A DNA stretch of 64,000 nucleotides. Source: Maribacter sp. HTCC2170 (GTDB lineage: Bacteria > Bacteroidota > Bacteroidia > Flavobacteriales > Flavobacteriaceae). Each line of letters begins with the position of its first letter. Positions within the stretch are counted from its first letter, which is position 1. The position numbers and the translations under genes were made by a program. The stretch lies in the NCBI RefSeq assembly GCF_000153165.2, contig NC_014472.1, forward strand, positions 3,716,001 to 3,780,000. The letters run 5' to 3'. Positions 18,674-27,290 of this stretch are shown piece by piece. The notes under the pieces were generated by a model. That model was not told the DNA's origin and ran no database searches. It saw only the letters and a list, made by a program, of their open reading frames with translations.

Positions 18674-19663
18674 ATGAAAAAACGCATCCTAGGTAAAACC
18701 GGATTTGAAATCACTGAAATAGGAACAGGAACTTGGCAAGTTGGCGGAAAATGGGGTAACCCTTTTAGTCACGACAATGCAGATGCAATTTTGAATGCGA
18801 CCATTGACAACGGGGTCAATTTTATTGATACTGCCGATGTGTATAGCGATGGTGAAAGCGAAAAAGCCGTAGGTCGTCTTGTACGTTCAAGAAGCGAACG
18901 TATTTATGTGGCCACAAAATGCGGACGGCGGATTTCTCCACACAATGATGCTGGTTATACCCCTAAAGTATTGCGCAACCATGTTGAAGACAGTCTTAAG
19001 AATATGGGATTGGAAACCATAGATTTAATTCAATTGCATTGCCCACCAACCGAAACATTTTACCGACCTGAAATTTTTGATCTGTTCAACGATTTAAAGA
19101 AAGAAGGGAAAATATTGAACCTTGGAGTCAGCGTAAAATTGGTGGACCAGGCTATAAAGGCTATGGAATATGATAATGTCACCTCGGTACAGATTATTTT
19201 CAATATGTTAAGGCAACTCCCTTCTGAAAAATTATTTACTGAGGCCAAGAAAAAAAATGTGGGCATTTTGGCAAGAGTACCACTAGCAAGTGGACTCTTA
19301 ACTGGAAAATTCTCTACCTCAACAACTTTCGGTAAAGACGACCATCGTGCCCCAATTAGAGAAAAAGAGGCATTTAGCAATAACGAGGCTTTCGGAGGTT
19401 TGGATTTCACCAAAGGTCTTGAAGCCGTTGAAGAGATAAAAAGCATTTTTGGAAATGAAACTAAATTGTCGGCCTTGGCCCTTAAATGGATTTTAATGCA
19501 TCCTGAAGTCAGTTGTGTAATTCCAGGTGCTTCGAGCACGGATCAGGTGCTATCTAATATACAGGCAGCTGAATTTCCTGCATTGACGGCTGAACAAATG
19601 ACCCAAATAAAACAGATTTACGAAAAACATATCTCACCTAATTTAGCACATGTACTTTGGTAG
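18674..19663 (+). CDS. Aldo/keto reductase
   Basis: 329 residues from the ATG at 18674; a GTG lies two codons upstream. It has the AKR catalytic tetrad: Asp in NFIDTADVYSDG, Tyr in the same segment, Lys in VATKCG and His in IDLIQLHCP. SCVIPGASSTDQVLSNIQA is the NADP-binding C-terminal region. Members reduce sugars, aldehydes or ketones with NADPH; substrate unknown. The gene is monocistronic as far as seen. Confidence 0.92.
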   Translation: MKKRILGKTGFEITEIGTGTWQVGGKWGNPFSHDNADAILNATIDNGVNFIDTADVYSDGESEKAVGRLVRSRSERIYVATKCGRRISPHNDAGYTPKVLRNHVEDSLKNMGLETIDLIQLHCPPTETFYRPEIFDLFNDLKKEGKILNLGVSVKLVDQAIKAMEYDNVTSVQIIFNMLRQLPSEKLFTEAKKKNVGILARVPLASGLLTGKFSTSTTFGKDDHRAPIREKEAFSNNEAFGGLDFTKGLEAVEEIKSIFGNETKLSALALKWILMHPEVSCVIPGASSTDQVLSNIQAAEFPALTAEQMTQIKQIYEKHISPNLAHVLW

Positions 19664-19710
19664 AAAAGGTGAAAATTATGTAGTGATAATTGCTAATGGC
19701 TAACTGAGTC

Positions 19711-20580
19711 TTACAACTGCTCTTGCTTGGCCTTTCGCCAAAAGTAAATAGCGAATATGGTGGTGACAATAGGAATCATAAGTCCGTATTCATCAATCCA
19801 AAAAGTGGATTCCTCATTTGTGACCGTCAAGGGGGTAAAAATCTTTTGAATGTAGATATTATGTACAGAGTGATACAAAGCTGCTGGCCATAAGCTGTTC
19901 GATTTAAAAGTATAATATGCCAAGATAACCGACATACCCAAAATCATAAGGGTAAAAGCACCTATATGAAACAACAGGTTACCACCGCTATTATACATAA
20001 GCCAGATAATAGGCCAGTGCCATACAGCCCAGACCAATCCACTGATAATTGCAACCCCGTTAAAAGAACATACTTTTCGAAGTTCAAAAATAAAGAACCC
20101 ACGCCATCCTATTTCCTCACCCAATGTAGAACCAAGGTTTTTAACGACCCCAACGGTTGCAAACAAAAAGACCATGGCAATAATTATGTTGGAACTACCA
20201 CTATTTTCAAAACCTAATGTAGATGCCCAATCCTGAAGGGTATTCTCATTCCATACCGTACCAAAACCGAACACCCAAATAAGCGCATAGGCAATTGCGA
20301 TATAGAGCACAGGAATAATATAGGATAACCTTAGGTGTTTTAGCCTTTTCAAACTCCATGGTAGGCTTGAAAGCGGTCTGCCTTTTATTTTTAGGGTAAC
20401 AAAAGCGGCCAGTGCTGGTGACAGCATTAGCGCCCCCACATACATACTGGTGGGGTTTAATTTTAGAATGGCATAATACCAAATGGCACTGAAAACCAGT
20501 AGTAAAAGTAAAAATAGCGCTAGGGTCTTATATACTTCTTTGATATTCGTCTGAGGTGTTGTTGGCTTATTGGTCATCAT
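19711..20580 (-). CDS. CPBP-family intramembrane metalloprotease
   Basis: 289 residues with about eight membrane helices. The CPBP/Abi signature is complete: motif 1 LGEEIGWRGFFIFEL with EExxxR, motif 2 VWAVWHWP with the metal-binding His, and a later helix with YHSVHNIY. Bacterial members cleave within membranes or process peptides, some giving self-immunity to bacteriocins. Nothing in the context indicates a substrate. It is divergent from the lipid kinase gene. Confidence 0.9.
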   Translation of the reverse strand: MMTNKPTTPQTNIKEVYKTLALFLLLLLVFSAIWYYAILKLNPTSMYVGALMLSPALAAFVTLKIKGRPLSSLPWSLKRLKHLRLSYIIPVLYIAIAYALIWVFGFGTVWNENTLQDWASTLGFENSGSSNIIIAMVFLFATVGVVKNLGSTLGEEIGWRGFFIFELRKVCSFNGVAIISGLVWAVWHWPIIWLMYNSGGNLLFHIGAFTLMILGMSVILAYYTFKSNSLWPAALYHSVHNIYIQKIFTPLTVTNEESTFWIDEYGLMIPIVTTIFAIYFWRKAKQEQL

Positions 20581-20656
20581 AGTTTTTAATCCTATCCTGA
20601 AGACTATAAAAATAGGCTTTTGTTACATGGTATTTACTAATTACCTGATTACCACC

Positions 20657-20690
20657 TTAAAACTTCGTACCTCGTACCTCTCACTTCTCC
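20657..20690. repeat. Low-complexity CGTACCT-type short direct repeats
   Basis: Between the CPBP and lipid kinase genes, the segment around 20664-20690 repeats TTCGTACCTCGTACCTC-like units. Similar pyrimidine-rich stutters are common between genes in Bacteroidota. No coding or regulatory role is visible. Confidence 0.5.
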
Positions 20691-20726
20691 CAACGCCAAA
20701 CCAAAGAAAAATGCTACCTTGATCTA

Positions 20727-21665
20727 ATGAACATTGTCTTTGTAGTCAACAACAAAAACAACCGCTTAGCAAAGGTGCTTCCAAAACTTGAGCAATACTT
20801 CGAGAAAGCGAATATGGGTAATGTTCAGTTCATTTCGACCCTACGAGAAAAACATGCGATTGAATTGGCCAGACAAGCCACTGAAAACAGTTGCGATTAT
20901 TTGATTGCCGTTGGGGGCGATGGCACCTTGCACGAAGTTATAAATGGCGTGTTGCAAGCTAACCTACCAGCCAATGCGTACCCTGTTCTAGGATTGCTCC
21001 CCTATGGTTCTGCCAATGATTTTGCTAGAACGGCAGGCATCACCAATTCCATTGAAGAATTGATTAGATTGATCCAATCCAATACCACCCAAAAGATAAA
21101 CCTTGGAAAAATAGTGTTGCAGCAGAACCATGAAACCCGCTATTTTATAAATATAGCAGGCGTTGGTTTGGGTGCAGAAGTGGCTCAAAACCTTGCCCAA
21201 TCTAAAAGTGGCTTTGGTCCTAGTTTTAATTACTACAAGCACATTATAAAAGGGTTTTGGGCCTATACCAAAAAAGAGGTGAGCTGTACAAGTAGCACCT
21301 GGCGGTGGAAAGGCAAGTTGCTACAAATGGCAGTGGCCAACGGCCGTTACTTTGGCAATGCCATCTGCATTGCCCCTGATGCCAAACTTAGCGACGGGCA
21401 GTTTCAAGTAGCTATTTTTGGGGATTTGAGTATTTGGGACTATCTAAAAAACCTTGGTAATTTAAAAAAAGGGGTGAAAATAAAGCTACCAGAGGTTAGC
21501 TATCATACTGCCAAAGAAGTACTTCTCGAAAGCAACGAGGCTTGTGGCATTGAGGCCGATGGCGAATATGTAGGCCTTGCACCTGCTACCATAAGCGTAG
21601 TACCAAAAGCTATCCGCTTTTTAATGCCTTCCAGTATTCAAACGGATGATAATTCACCTGGATGA
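20727..21665 (+). CDS. Diacylglycerol-kinase-family lipid kinase (YegS/DagK-like)
   Basis: 312 residues. The catalytic domain has the hallmark AVGGDGTLHEVINGVL with GGDGT binding ATP, and LLPYGSANDFARTAGI follows (conserved GTxNDFAR with Ser-Ala in place of the Gly-Thr). GIEADGEYV near the C-terminus is the second conserved site. Members phosphorylate diacylglycerol or related lipids. A TACCTTGA box at 20715-20722 is very close to the ATG (four bases), so it may be coincidental. Confidence 0.92.
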   Translation: MNIVFVVNNKNNRLAKVLPKLEQYFEKANMGNVQFISTLREKHAIELARQATENSCDYLIAVGGDGTLHEVINGVLQANLPANAYPVLGLLPYGSANDFARTAGITNSIEELIRLIQSNTTQKINLGKIVLQQNHETRYFINIAGVGLGAEVAQNLAQSKSGFGPSFNYYKHIIKGFWAYTKKEVSCTSSTWRWKGKLLQMAVANGRYFGNAICIAPDAKLSDGQFQVAIFGDLSIWDYLKNLGNLKKGVKIKLPEVSYHTAKEVLLESNEACGIEADGEYVGLAPATISVVPKAIRFLMPSSIQTDDNSPG

Positions 21666-21737
21666 ATATGAATGAGGATAACAAGTTTTTTTATTAAGTA
21701 ATTCTTTTCCAAAAATTGATTGTCAGAAATTACCATT

Positions 21738-21776
21738 CCAACCATCAACTCAGAACTACCACCTCCCAACTATCCA
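21738..21776. repeat. Low-complexity AACTACC/CAACT stutter
   Basis: The gap 21666-21907 contains a run of short CCAAC, CAACT and ACTACC units. As with the segment before the lipid kinase gene, this is typical Bacteroidota intergenic low-complexity sequence. The remainder of the gap is AT-rich with no gene seen. Confidence 0.4.
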
Positions 21777-21907
21777 AAAATTTTGCTAAAAAGGACCAAA
21801 ATCTGTTAAAAGATTCCCAAGCAAAGTAACATTCAGTTTTTTGAATAGTCTTATGAGCAACTAAACACAAAACATCAATTTAATACAACAATTAAATCAA
21901 TCTAAAA

Positions 21908-22462
21908 ATGAGTAAATTAATGCTAATAAGTGGACTAATGCTGCTAGGCAGTGTACCCGCACAAGAAGTTTTAAATAACACTACAGAGACACAAACCATA
22001 TATGTTACCTCAGAAGTTTCACAGGAAATATCGGCTGCCGATATTGATACGGACGCGACGTACCTTTGGTCAAAATCCCCTGTATTCGTTGTAGATCCTG
22101 TTTGCAATGAAAATGCAGAACTAGACCTTAACGAAATCGCCTTTATTGAGGAAGAACCAAAAATTGAACTTGGTTTTGACACTACCGAATACCTTCCTGA
22201 GGGTTTTGATCCGTACGAGTTGTACGTAGATCTTAATGCCGTGGAATACATTGACGGTCAAGAAGAAATCGAGTTGGGATTTAACGTAGCCGATTATTTG
22301 CCCACAGACTTTAACGCTTATGCAAATCCATCAGATATTGCAAGTATAAGTTATATTGAGGAGGAGCAAATTGAGTTGGGCTTTGATACGGCAGCGTATC
22401 TACCTGCAAATTTTGACCCTTATTTTAGTACGAGCAGTAAAATAGAAGTTACAGTGCTATAA
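21908..22462 (+). CDS. Exported acidic protein with three 35-residue IELGFD..YLP..FDPY repeats
   Basis: 184 residues. A short hydrophobic N-terminus ends SVPAQ (signal peptide). The C-terminal 107 residues hold three tandem repeats beginning at bases 22145, 22250 and 22355, an exact 105-base period. Each reads about I-E/D-x-x-x-I-E-L-G-F-D/N-T/V-A/T-x-Y-L-P-x-x-F-D/N-P/A-Y. The whole protein is very acidic (many Glu and Asp, few Lys or Arg), suggesting calcium or surface interaction. I know similar repeats only from hypothetical flavobacterial proteins. A strong terminator follows at 22485. Confidence 0.8.
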   Translation: MSKLMLISGLMLLGSVPAQEVLNNTTETQTIYVTSEVSQEISAADIDTDATYLWSKSPVFVVDPVCNENAELDLNEIAFIEEEPKIELGFDTTEYLPEGFDPYELYVDLNAVEYIDGQEEIELGFNVADYLPTDFNAYANPSDIASISYIEEEQIELGFDTAAYLPANFDPYFSTSSKIEVTVL

Positions 22463-22484
22463 GCTAGCCTAAAAAAATAAATGT

Positions 22485-22520
22485 AAAAAGGATTCTTGTA
22501 AACCAAGGGTCCTTTTTTTT
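22485..22520 (+). terminator. Rho-independent terminator after the IELGFD-repeat gene
   Basis: AAAAAGGATTCTTG (22485-22498) pairs with CAAGGGTCCTTTTT (22504-22517) with two G-T wobbles and a 5-base loop; a run of eight T ends at 22520. Confidence 0.8.
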
Positions 22521-22597
22521 ATGTCTAATATTCCCCCTTACTCGTACTTTTAATCACCCAATTGTAATGCACTCTTCCCAGCTCGAACCTAGCATTT

Positions 22598-22775
22598 CTA
22601 ACTTCATACCGCAGCACTATTTTGCACATGACCTTCGTCAGTTTATGCGATAAATTTTAGCAATACCTTCGGATGCCTTTTTTTAACATCGTTCCCGCCC
22701 CTATTTGGGGTTTAAAAGAAGTATGATCAATGACAATATTAAATCCTTATATAAACAAATGTTTAATTTAAAAAA
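22598..22775 (+). repeat. Leader repeat, copy 1 (about 178 bp)
   Basis: The gap 22463-22782 holds the terminator and this repeat. It runs from CTAACTTCATACC through a CTTCGTCAGTTTAT segment and a TTAACATCGTTCC core to a 3' part encoding MINDNIKSLYKQMFNLK in frame with the Bor-like gene. The 3' 62 bases (TTAAAAGAAGTATGATC to TTTAATTTAAAAA) are identical to copy 2 at 24911-25092; the upstream part differs at scattered positions. It lies immediately before the Bor-like lipoprotein start. Confidence 0.85.
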
Positions 22776-22782
22776 CAGCAAA

Positions 22783-23079
22783 ATGATAAAAAGAACAATG
22801 AAAATGGCAGCTATTTTATTTGCTTCTTCAATGTTACTAACCTCTTGTTATTCATACACAAGTGTTGTTGGTAGAGGAGCACAAGAAAATAGTGAGACAA
22901 CCGAATGGAACCATTATTTAATTGGTGGTTTAGCCCCTGTTGACGTTTCAGATTCTAAAGAAATGGCTCAGGGAGCAGAAAATTACACTGTGCACACTAG
23001 ACAATCATTTGTGAATGGTTTACTTTCTGTATTGACCTGTGGTATTTATACACCAACAATAACAACTGTTAGCAAATAG
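22783..23079 (+). CDS. Bor/Iss-family lipoprotein
   Basis: 98 residues from the ATG at 22783; the same frame is open back to 22705 through the leader repeat. SPII signal ASSMLLTSCYSYTSVVG, then GRGAQENSETTEWNHYLIGGLAPVD and QSFVNGLLSVLTCGIYTPT, which are typical of Bor-like lipoproteins. Phage lambda Bor and ColV Iss give serum resistance in E. coli; in Bacteroidota the function is unknown. Its phage/plasmid relatives and position in the accessory region suggest horizontal acquisition. Confidence 0.85.
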   Translation: MIKRTMKMAAILFASSMLLTSCYSYTSVVGRGAQENSETTEWNHYLIGGLAPVDVSDSKEMAQGAENYTVHTRQSFVNGLLSVLTCGIYTPTITTVSK

Positions 23080-23244
23080 CGATTTTATAAAAGGGTAAGG
23101 GGTCATAAAACAGCATCTTATCCTTTGCAGCAATTGAAAGAGGAAAACCTAATTACAAAATTGAGGCCAGTCTGAATGTTGGCTTTAGATTTTGATGGTT
23201 CATTTTCTAATGTATTAAAATAACAAATAGATCATAGAATAATA

Positions 23245-24816
23245 ATGAAAAATTCAATTTTAGCCGGCTTAACCGCTCTTGTAACCATGTTTAGTATTAC
23301 AAAAAAACATTTGCCGGTAGTTTATTTTTTTCTGGGCTTTACCATTTTTATGTTTACAAGGTTGAGCAAATTGGTCCCGTTAATTGATATTGCCATAGTA
23401 ATAGCTCCAATTTTCATTTTGAGGTTTATAAGAACCCAACCAAAAAAAAGAGGCATCTGGTTGACATTACTTGGCTTTATCTTAAGTATGAATATTGCCC
23501 TTTGGGGATTATTCGAGTTCGATGAAAAATGGATGACCATTGTTTTTGGCCTTATAAGAAGTACCATATTGGCTATTATTTGGTTTCTGCCTTTTATGCT
23601 CGATCGAATACTATATCCAAAATTCAGTAATAAAGGAGCAAGGTCAACCCTGATATTTCCTTTACTGACAACAGCCATTTTCTTCCTTTCATCACTAGAA
23701 GGACCATTTGATGATGGCTCAGGAACTTTAAGTTCGTTTGGTCATGGTTATAGCACATTAGTGTTTACACAAGTTCGTTCTTTGCTGGGAATATGGATCC
23801 TGATCTTTATTCACTCTTGGTTATTCGCTATTGTTAACTACCTATGGGAAAATCAGTTCAAGTGGATCAAGATCAAAAAAATAGCCATTACTTATCTTTC
23901 TGTAATAGTATTGACCTTTCTATTTGGTGTTGTAAAAACGTCTTTGCAATTCGCTCCAAAATCCAATACTGTTAAAATTGCAGCCGTTGTTCTTATACCT
24001 GAAAATGGAGAAGTAATTCCAATGTCTAGGATTTTTGACTCAAGGACAACTTCACCTTTTGAACAAACGATATCAAGGATAGAAAGATTAACAAAAAAAG
24101 CAGTTAAAGGAGGAGCGAAAATTGTTTCTTTTCAAGAATTTGCCATGGTTATTAACCAAGTGGATGAAAGTAAGCTAAGAGAACATTATAAACGTATTGC
24201 AAAAGAAAACAACACTTATTTAAGCATCACTTATGCTTATTTTTCTAAAGAAGGAAAAGGAGAGAACAAACATCTTTTCATTAATGGGAATGGTGAAATT
24301 CTATTGGATTACACAAAAAGGTATCTTCTTGGAATAGGCCCTTTTGGGGAAGCAAGCGTATTTAAGAAAGGACCTGAAATCATTCAATCAACCAAGACTC
24401 CTTATGGCACAATAGGAATAAGTATTTGTAGGGATATGGGTTTCCCTTCTTTCATTAGACAAGCTGCAAAAGATAAGGTGGATATCATGCTGTCACCTTC
24501 GTATGATTGGCCGAAAAGTCCCTCCGCATGGTATCTGACAAGTACTATTGAAAATGGATTTTCGTTTGTACGTCCTACGTACAACGGCTATTCTTATGCC
24601 GCAGATTATAATGGAAAAGTACTTGCTCATATGGATTCAGACCAATCCGTAGAAGGTATTATGTATTCTGATGTTCCTGTTAAAGGTATCAAGGTTTTGT
24701 ATCCGGTATTTGGTGATGTAATGGGGTGGCTATGTGTCATTGTAATGATTGTGCTCATTGGATTTAGATTTTTAAAAAAAAGCTCGGTTTATTCTGATAA
24801 AGCAATTCCATTATAA
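23245..24816 (+). CDS. Membrane-anchored carbon-nitrogen hydrolase, Lnt-like
   Basis: 523 residues. The first half has about seven membrane helices, and a C-terminal helix lies near residue 495, the topology of apolipoprotein N-acyltransferase. The middle is a nitrilase domain: catalytic Glu in VSFQEFAMV, Lys in LLDYTKRYLLGIGPF and Cys in GISICRDMGF, completing the E-K-C triad. ENGFSFVRPTYNGYS is a family-like segment. Canonical Lnt N-acylates lipoproteins; the low similarity and accessory location suggest a paralogue acting on another acceptor. A CCTAACA motif at 24831 follows the stop. Confidence 0.85.
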   Translation: MKNSILAGLTALVTMFSITKKHLPVVYFFLGFTIFMFTRLSKLVPLIDIAIVIAPIFILRFIRTQPKKRGIWLTLLGFILSMNIALWGLFEFDEKWMTIVFGLIRSTILAIIWFLPFMLDRILYPKFSNKGARSTLIFPLLTTAIFFLSSLEGPFDDGSGTLSSFGHGYSTLVFTQVRSLLGIWILIFIHSWLFAIVNYLWENQFKWIKIKKIAITYLSVIVLTFLFGVVKTSLQFAPKSNTVKIAAVVLIPENGEVIPMSRIFDSRTTSPFEQTISRIERLTKKAVKGGAKIVSFQEFAMVINQVDESKLREHYKRIAKENNTYLSITYAYFSKEGKGENKHLFINGNGEILLDYTKRYLLGIGPFGEASVFKKGPEIIQSTKTPYGTIGISICRDMGFPSFIRQAAKDKVDIMLSPSYDWPKSPSAWYLTSTIENGFSFVRPTYNGYSYAADYNGKVLAHMDSDQSVEGIMYSDVPVKGIKVLYPVFGDVMGWLCVIVMIVLIGFRFLKKSSVYSDKAIPL

Positions 24817-24827
24817 TCAATAAATCG

Positions 24828-24852
24828 GTGCCTAACAAGGTGCATAATTAAT
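24828..24852. repeat. Cassette-end-like motif GGTGCCTAACAAGG
   Basis: Begins 12 bases after the stop of the nitrilase-fold gene. GTGCCTAACAA is shared exactly with 31238-31248 after the FRG gene, and both continue to a TATAAT/CATAAT and ATTG. The shape recalls the 5' end of integron attC sites (RYYYAAC). No partner GTTAGG was found nearby, so this is at best half a site. Confidence 0.4.
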
Positions 24853-24910
24853 TGATTCTGTGTTTCCACTCGAAAATTCCTAACTCACTGAAAACACTAA
24901 ACTCTTTAAA

Positions 24911-25092
24911 CTAACATCTCAATTCTCTACACTATGAAGCATATGATCTTCGTCAGTTTATCCGACAAATTTTTGCAATACCTTGAAATGCTCTTTTCTT
25001 AACATCGTTCCTGCCCTTATTGGGTGCTTAAAAGAAGTATGATCAATGACAATATTAAATCCTTATATAAACAAATGTTTAATTTAAAAAAA
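24911..25092 (+). repeat. Leader repeat, copy 2 (about 182 bp)
   Basis: Runs from CTAACATCTCAATTC to TTTAATTTAAAAAAA. Its 3' 62 bases are identical to copy 1 and encode the same MINDNIKSLYKQMFNLK peptide in frame with the serine hydrolase that follows. Start-to-start distance from copy 1 is 2.3 kb. Confidence 0.85.
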
Positions 25093-26301
25093 CGGAAGAA
25101 ATTTGTACTACTGGTTTTTATCGTATTGGTCATTTCATTGGTATACGCTGCTTGGCCAAAAATTCCGCAACCACCGGACTCGGTCAACAATGTTGCCGAA
25201 CTTGACGCTTATCTTGAAAAGCTTGTGAATTCAGGCACTCCACAAGGTCTTTCAATGGTTATTGTAAAAAATGACAGCATTGTATACAGCAAAGGCTTTG
25301 GCTGGGCAGATGCTCCACGTAACATACGAGCTACACCGCAGACCGTATATCATTGGTGGTCGATTACAAAAATTCCCACTGCTATTGCCATTCTTCAACT
25401 TCAAGAGCAGGGCAAACTGCAGTTAGATGACCCTGTTTCAAAGTACCTCTCATTTTTTAAGGTAAAATATCCATCAGATAAAAGCAGTGTTATAACAATA
25501 CGGCAGTTGCTTAATCATAGCTCAGGAATACCTGATGCCAGCGGACTCAGCTTTGCGAAATGGATTCATCATGATGGAGAACCTTCAGTAGATCAGACGG
25601 CATTTATCAAAGAAGTTTTTCCAAAATATGCAACCTTAGCATTTGAACCTGGAGAAAACACGGCCTATACCAATATTGGGTATATGCTTCTGGGTGCCAT
25701 TATTGAGAAAGTAAGCGGGCAACCCTATAGAAATTACATTAGACAGCACATACTTAAACCACTGGAGATGAATCAGACGGACTTTGTGTACACCAAGGAA
25801 ATGGAACCTTTTGAGGCAGCCGGTTCACACCCCACTTTTAGTTTTATGTCCCCATTATTGTATACAATGATAGGTTCATATATACGTGAAACATCGAATA
25901 AGCAACTGTGGATGAAACGTGTGTACACGGATCAAGAGCCTTCCTCAGCCTTAATAGGTTCTACAATGGATGCTGCACGGCTGGTCAGAGCATATTTGAA
26001 TAAGGGTATGCTAGATGGGCAACGTATTCTTTCAGAAAAATCAATTGGACTAATGACCAATGATAGCCATATTGCAAAGGGAAATGAGGACTCCTATTAT
26101 AATAGGCAAGGGATCGGCTGGCAGGTTTATATGGAAAAAAGCGGATACAAACTTGAGCATAACGGTGGCGGTCCCGGTTTCTATACCATGATGCAAATTT
26201 ATCCCAGTGATAACTTAGGGTTAATTCTATTTTGTAACGATGTTACCCTTGAAAAACAGGGGTGGAAAGTATTGCGCTTGGGCGCTGATTTAAATTGGTG
26301 A
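25039..26301 (+). CDS. Serine hydrolase, beta-lactamase class C fold, membrane-anchored
   Basis: 420 residues from ATG 25039, whose first 17 codons lie in leader repeat copy 2; ATG 25075 (MFNLKKRKKF) would also give a complete protein. After KKRKK comes one uncleaved membrane helix (residues about 22-38) with the enzyme outside. The active site has SITK at residues 108-111, YTNIGYM, and EHNGGGPGF. It is followed after 11 bases by a CPBP gene, probably one transcript with the TfoX-C gene. It is a second copy of this fold in the window but not a close duplicate. Confidence 0.9.
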   Translation: MINDNIKSLYKQMFNLKKRKKFVLLVFIVLVISLVYAAWPKIPQPPDSVNNVAELDAYLEKLVNSGTPQGLSMVIVKNDSIVYSKGFGWADAPRNIRATPQTVYHWWSITKIPTAIAILQLQEQGKLQLDDPVSKYLSFFKVKYPSDKSSVITIRQLLNHSSGIPDASGLSFAKWIHHDGEPSVDQTAFIKEVFPKYATLAFEPGENTAYTNIGYMLLGAIIEKVSGQPYRNYIRQHILKPLEMNQTDFVYTKEMEPFEAAGSHPTFSFMSPLLYTMIGSYIRETSNKQLWMKRVYTDQEPSSALIGSTMDAARLVRAYLNKGMLDGQRILSEKSIGLMTNDSHIAKGNEDSYYNRQGIGWQVYMEKSGYKLEHNGGGPGFYTMMQIYPSDNLGLILFCNDVTLEKQGWKVLRLGADLNW

Positions 26302-26312
26302 TTTAAGGAACT

Positions 26313-27014
26313 ATGAATAAAACAACACGAAATATTCTTGCCATAAGTATTGCCATTTTACCGGTCAATATTATCATGATTTGGTATCGATTAACACAGA
26401 CCGAAAATTTCACGACAACTGATATGATTGTTTACCCCTTGCTCATTGGCGGAGGGATAAGCGTTCTTATTTGGTTTCTGAATAAATACTTGATAAAAGC
26501 AACTTTTAAAGAAACATTTAATTCAGGAAAAGGAACTTGGTATTGGGATATTGCCATAGGCTTAGGGTTAACTGCTATATATTTTACGATGTTCTTTTTA
26601 GAAAGAGCAACCCTTTATCAATGGATACCCAATCGTAATCCCCCAAATACCGAATTGATTGATACCATGGTCGATTTGGCCAATAACCCATTATTGCTGA
26701 TTATTTGGTTTGGGCCTGTTTTATGGATTGGTATTGCACTATTTGAAGAATTATCAAGAGTGTTTTTACTAAAATGCCTGTGGAATATAAATAAGAACAA
26801 GAATTGGCATATTGCTGCCATCTTTTTGGCTTCTACCTTAATTGGGGTAGCACACCTATACCAAGGCACCGCTGGGATAATCTCTATAGGACTTAAAAGT
26901 GTGGTTGTGAGTTATTACTTTTATAAATACCGTAGGTTAGGACCGTTGATTATCTCCTACGCGCTGTATGACGGTATACAGTTTGCTTTTTTTATAATGC
27001 AATTTCAAAATTAG
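26313..27014 (+). CDS. CPBP-family intramembrane protease
   Basis: 233 residues with about six membrane helices. It shows the EExxR motif as FEELSRVFLLKCL and the second motif as LIGVAHLYQGTAGI with the metal-binding His. It follows the serine hydrolase by 11 bases and precedes the TfoX-C gene by four. It is more divergent from the canonical pattern than the 19711-20580 protein. Substrate unknown; CPBP proteins in accessory clusters often give self-protection or maturation of peptides. Confidence 0.82.
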   Translation: MNKTTRNILAISIAILPVNIIMIWYRLTQTENFTTTDMIVYPLLIGGGISVLIWFLNKYLIKATFKETFNSGKGTWYWDIAIGLGLTAIYFTMFFLERATLYQWIPNRNPPNTELIDTMVDLANNPLLLIIWFGPVLWIGIALFEELSRVFLLKCLWNINKNKNWHIAAIFLASTLIGVAHLYQGTAGIISIGLKSVVVSYYFYKYRRLGPLIISYALYDGIQFAFFIMQFQN

Positions 27015-27018
27015 GATC

Positions 27019-27279
27019 ATGGAACAATTGACCGATCTTCCAAACATTGGAAAAACGCTTGCAGCGAAGCTTATTGCTGTAGGAATTAAAACCGAACATG
27101 AATTAAAAGTTGTGGGAAGTAAAAATGCCATCATAAAGATTGCTACCCTTGCAAACAGTGGCGTTTGTATGAATATGTTATTTGCGCTAGAAGGTGCAGT
27201 ACAAGGGGTTAGATGGCACGGGCTGGACAATGAGACAAAACAAGAATTGAAAGAATTTTATAGAATGTTGAACAAATAA
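27019..27279 (+). CDS. Stand-alone TfoX C-terminal domain protein
   Basis: 86 residues. LTDLPNIGKTLAAKLIAVG is the helix-hairpin-helix start of the TfoX_C domain and EGAVQGVRWHGLDNETKQEL its conserved end. Full TfoX/Sxy proteins regulate competence in gammaproteobacteria; lone C-terminal domains occur widely in Bacteroidota with no established role. Probably DNA- or protein-binding in the cytosol. It is the last gene of the serine hydrolase-CPBP transcript. Confidence 0.88.
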   Translation: MEQLTDLPNIGKTLAAKLIAVGIKTEHELKVVGSKNAIIKIATLANSGVCMNMLFALEGAVQGVRWHGLDNETKQELKEFYRMLNK

Positions 27280-27290
27280 AAACGAACCCT

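Noticed and set aside
22598-25092. Leader repeats as terminal repeats of a transposon carrying the genes between them
   Set aside because: They are direct, not inverted, no transposase lies between them and a third copy continues the pattern; a shared leader explains them better.
27019-27279. Competence regulator TfoX
   Set aside because: Only the C-terminal domain is present; the N-terminal domain of true TfoX/Sxy is missing, so a competence role is not claimed.
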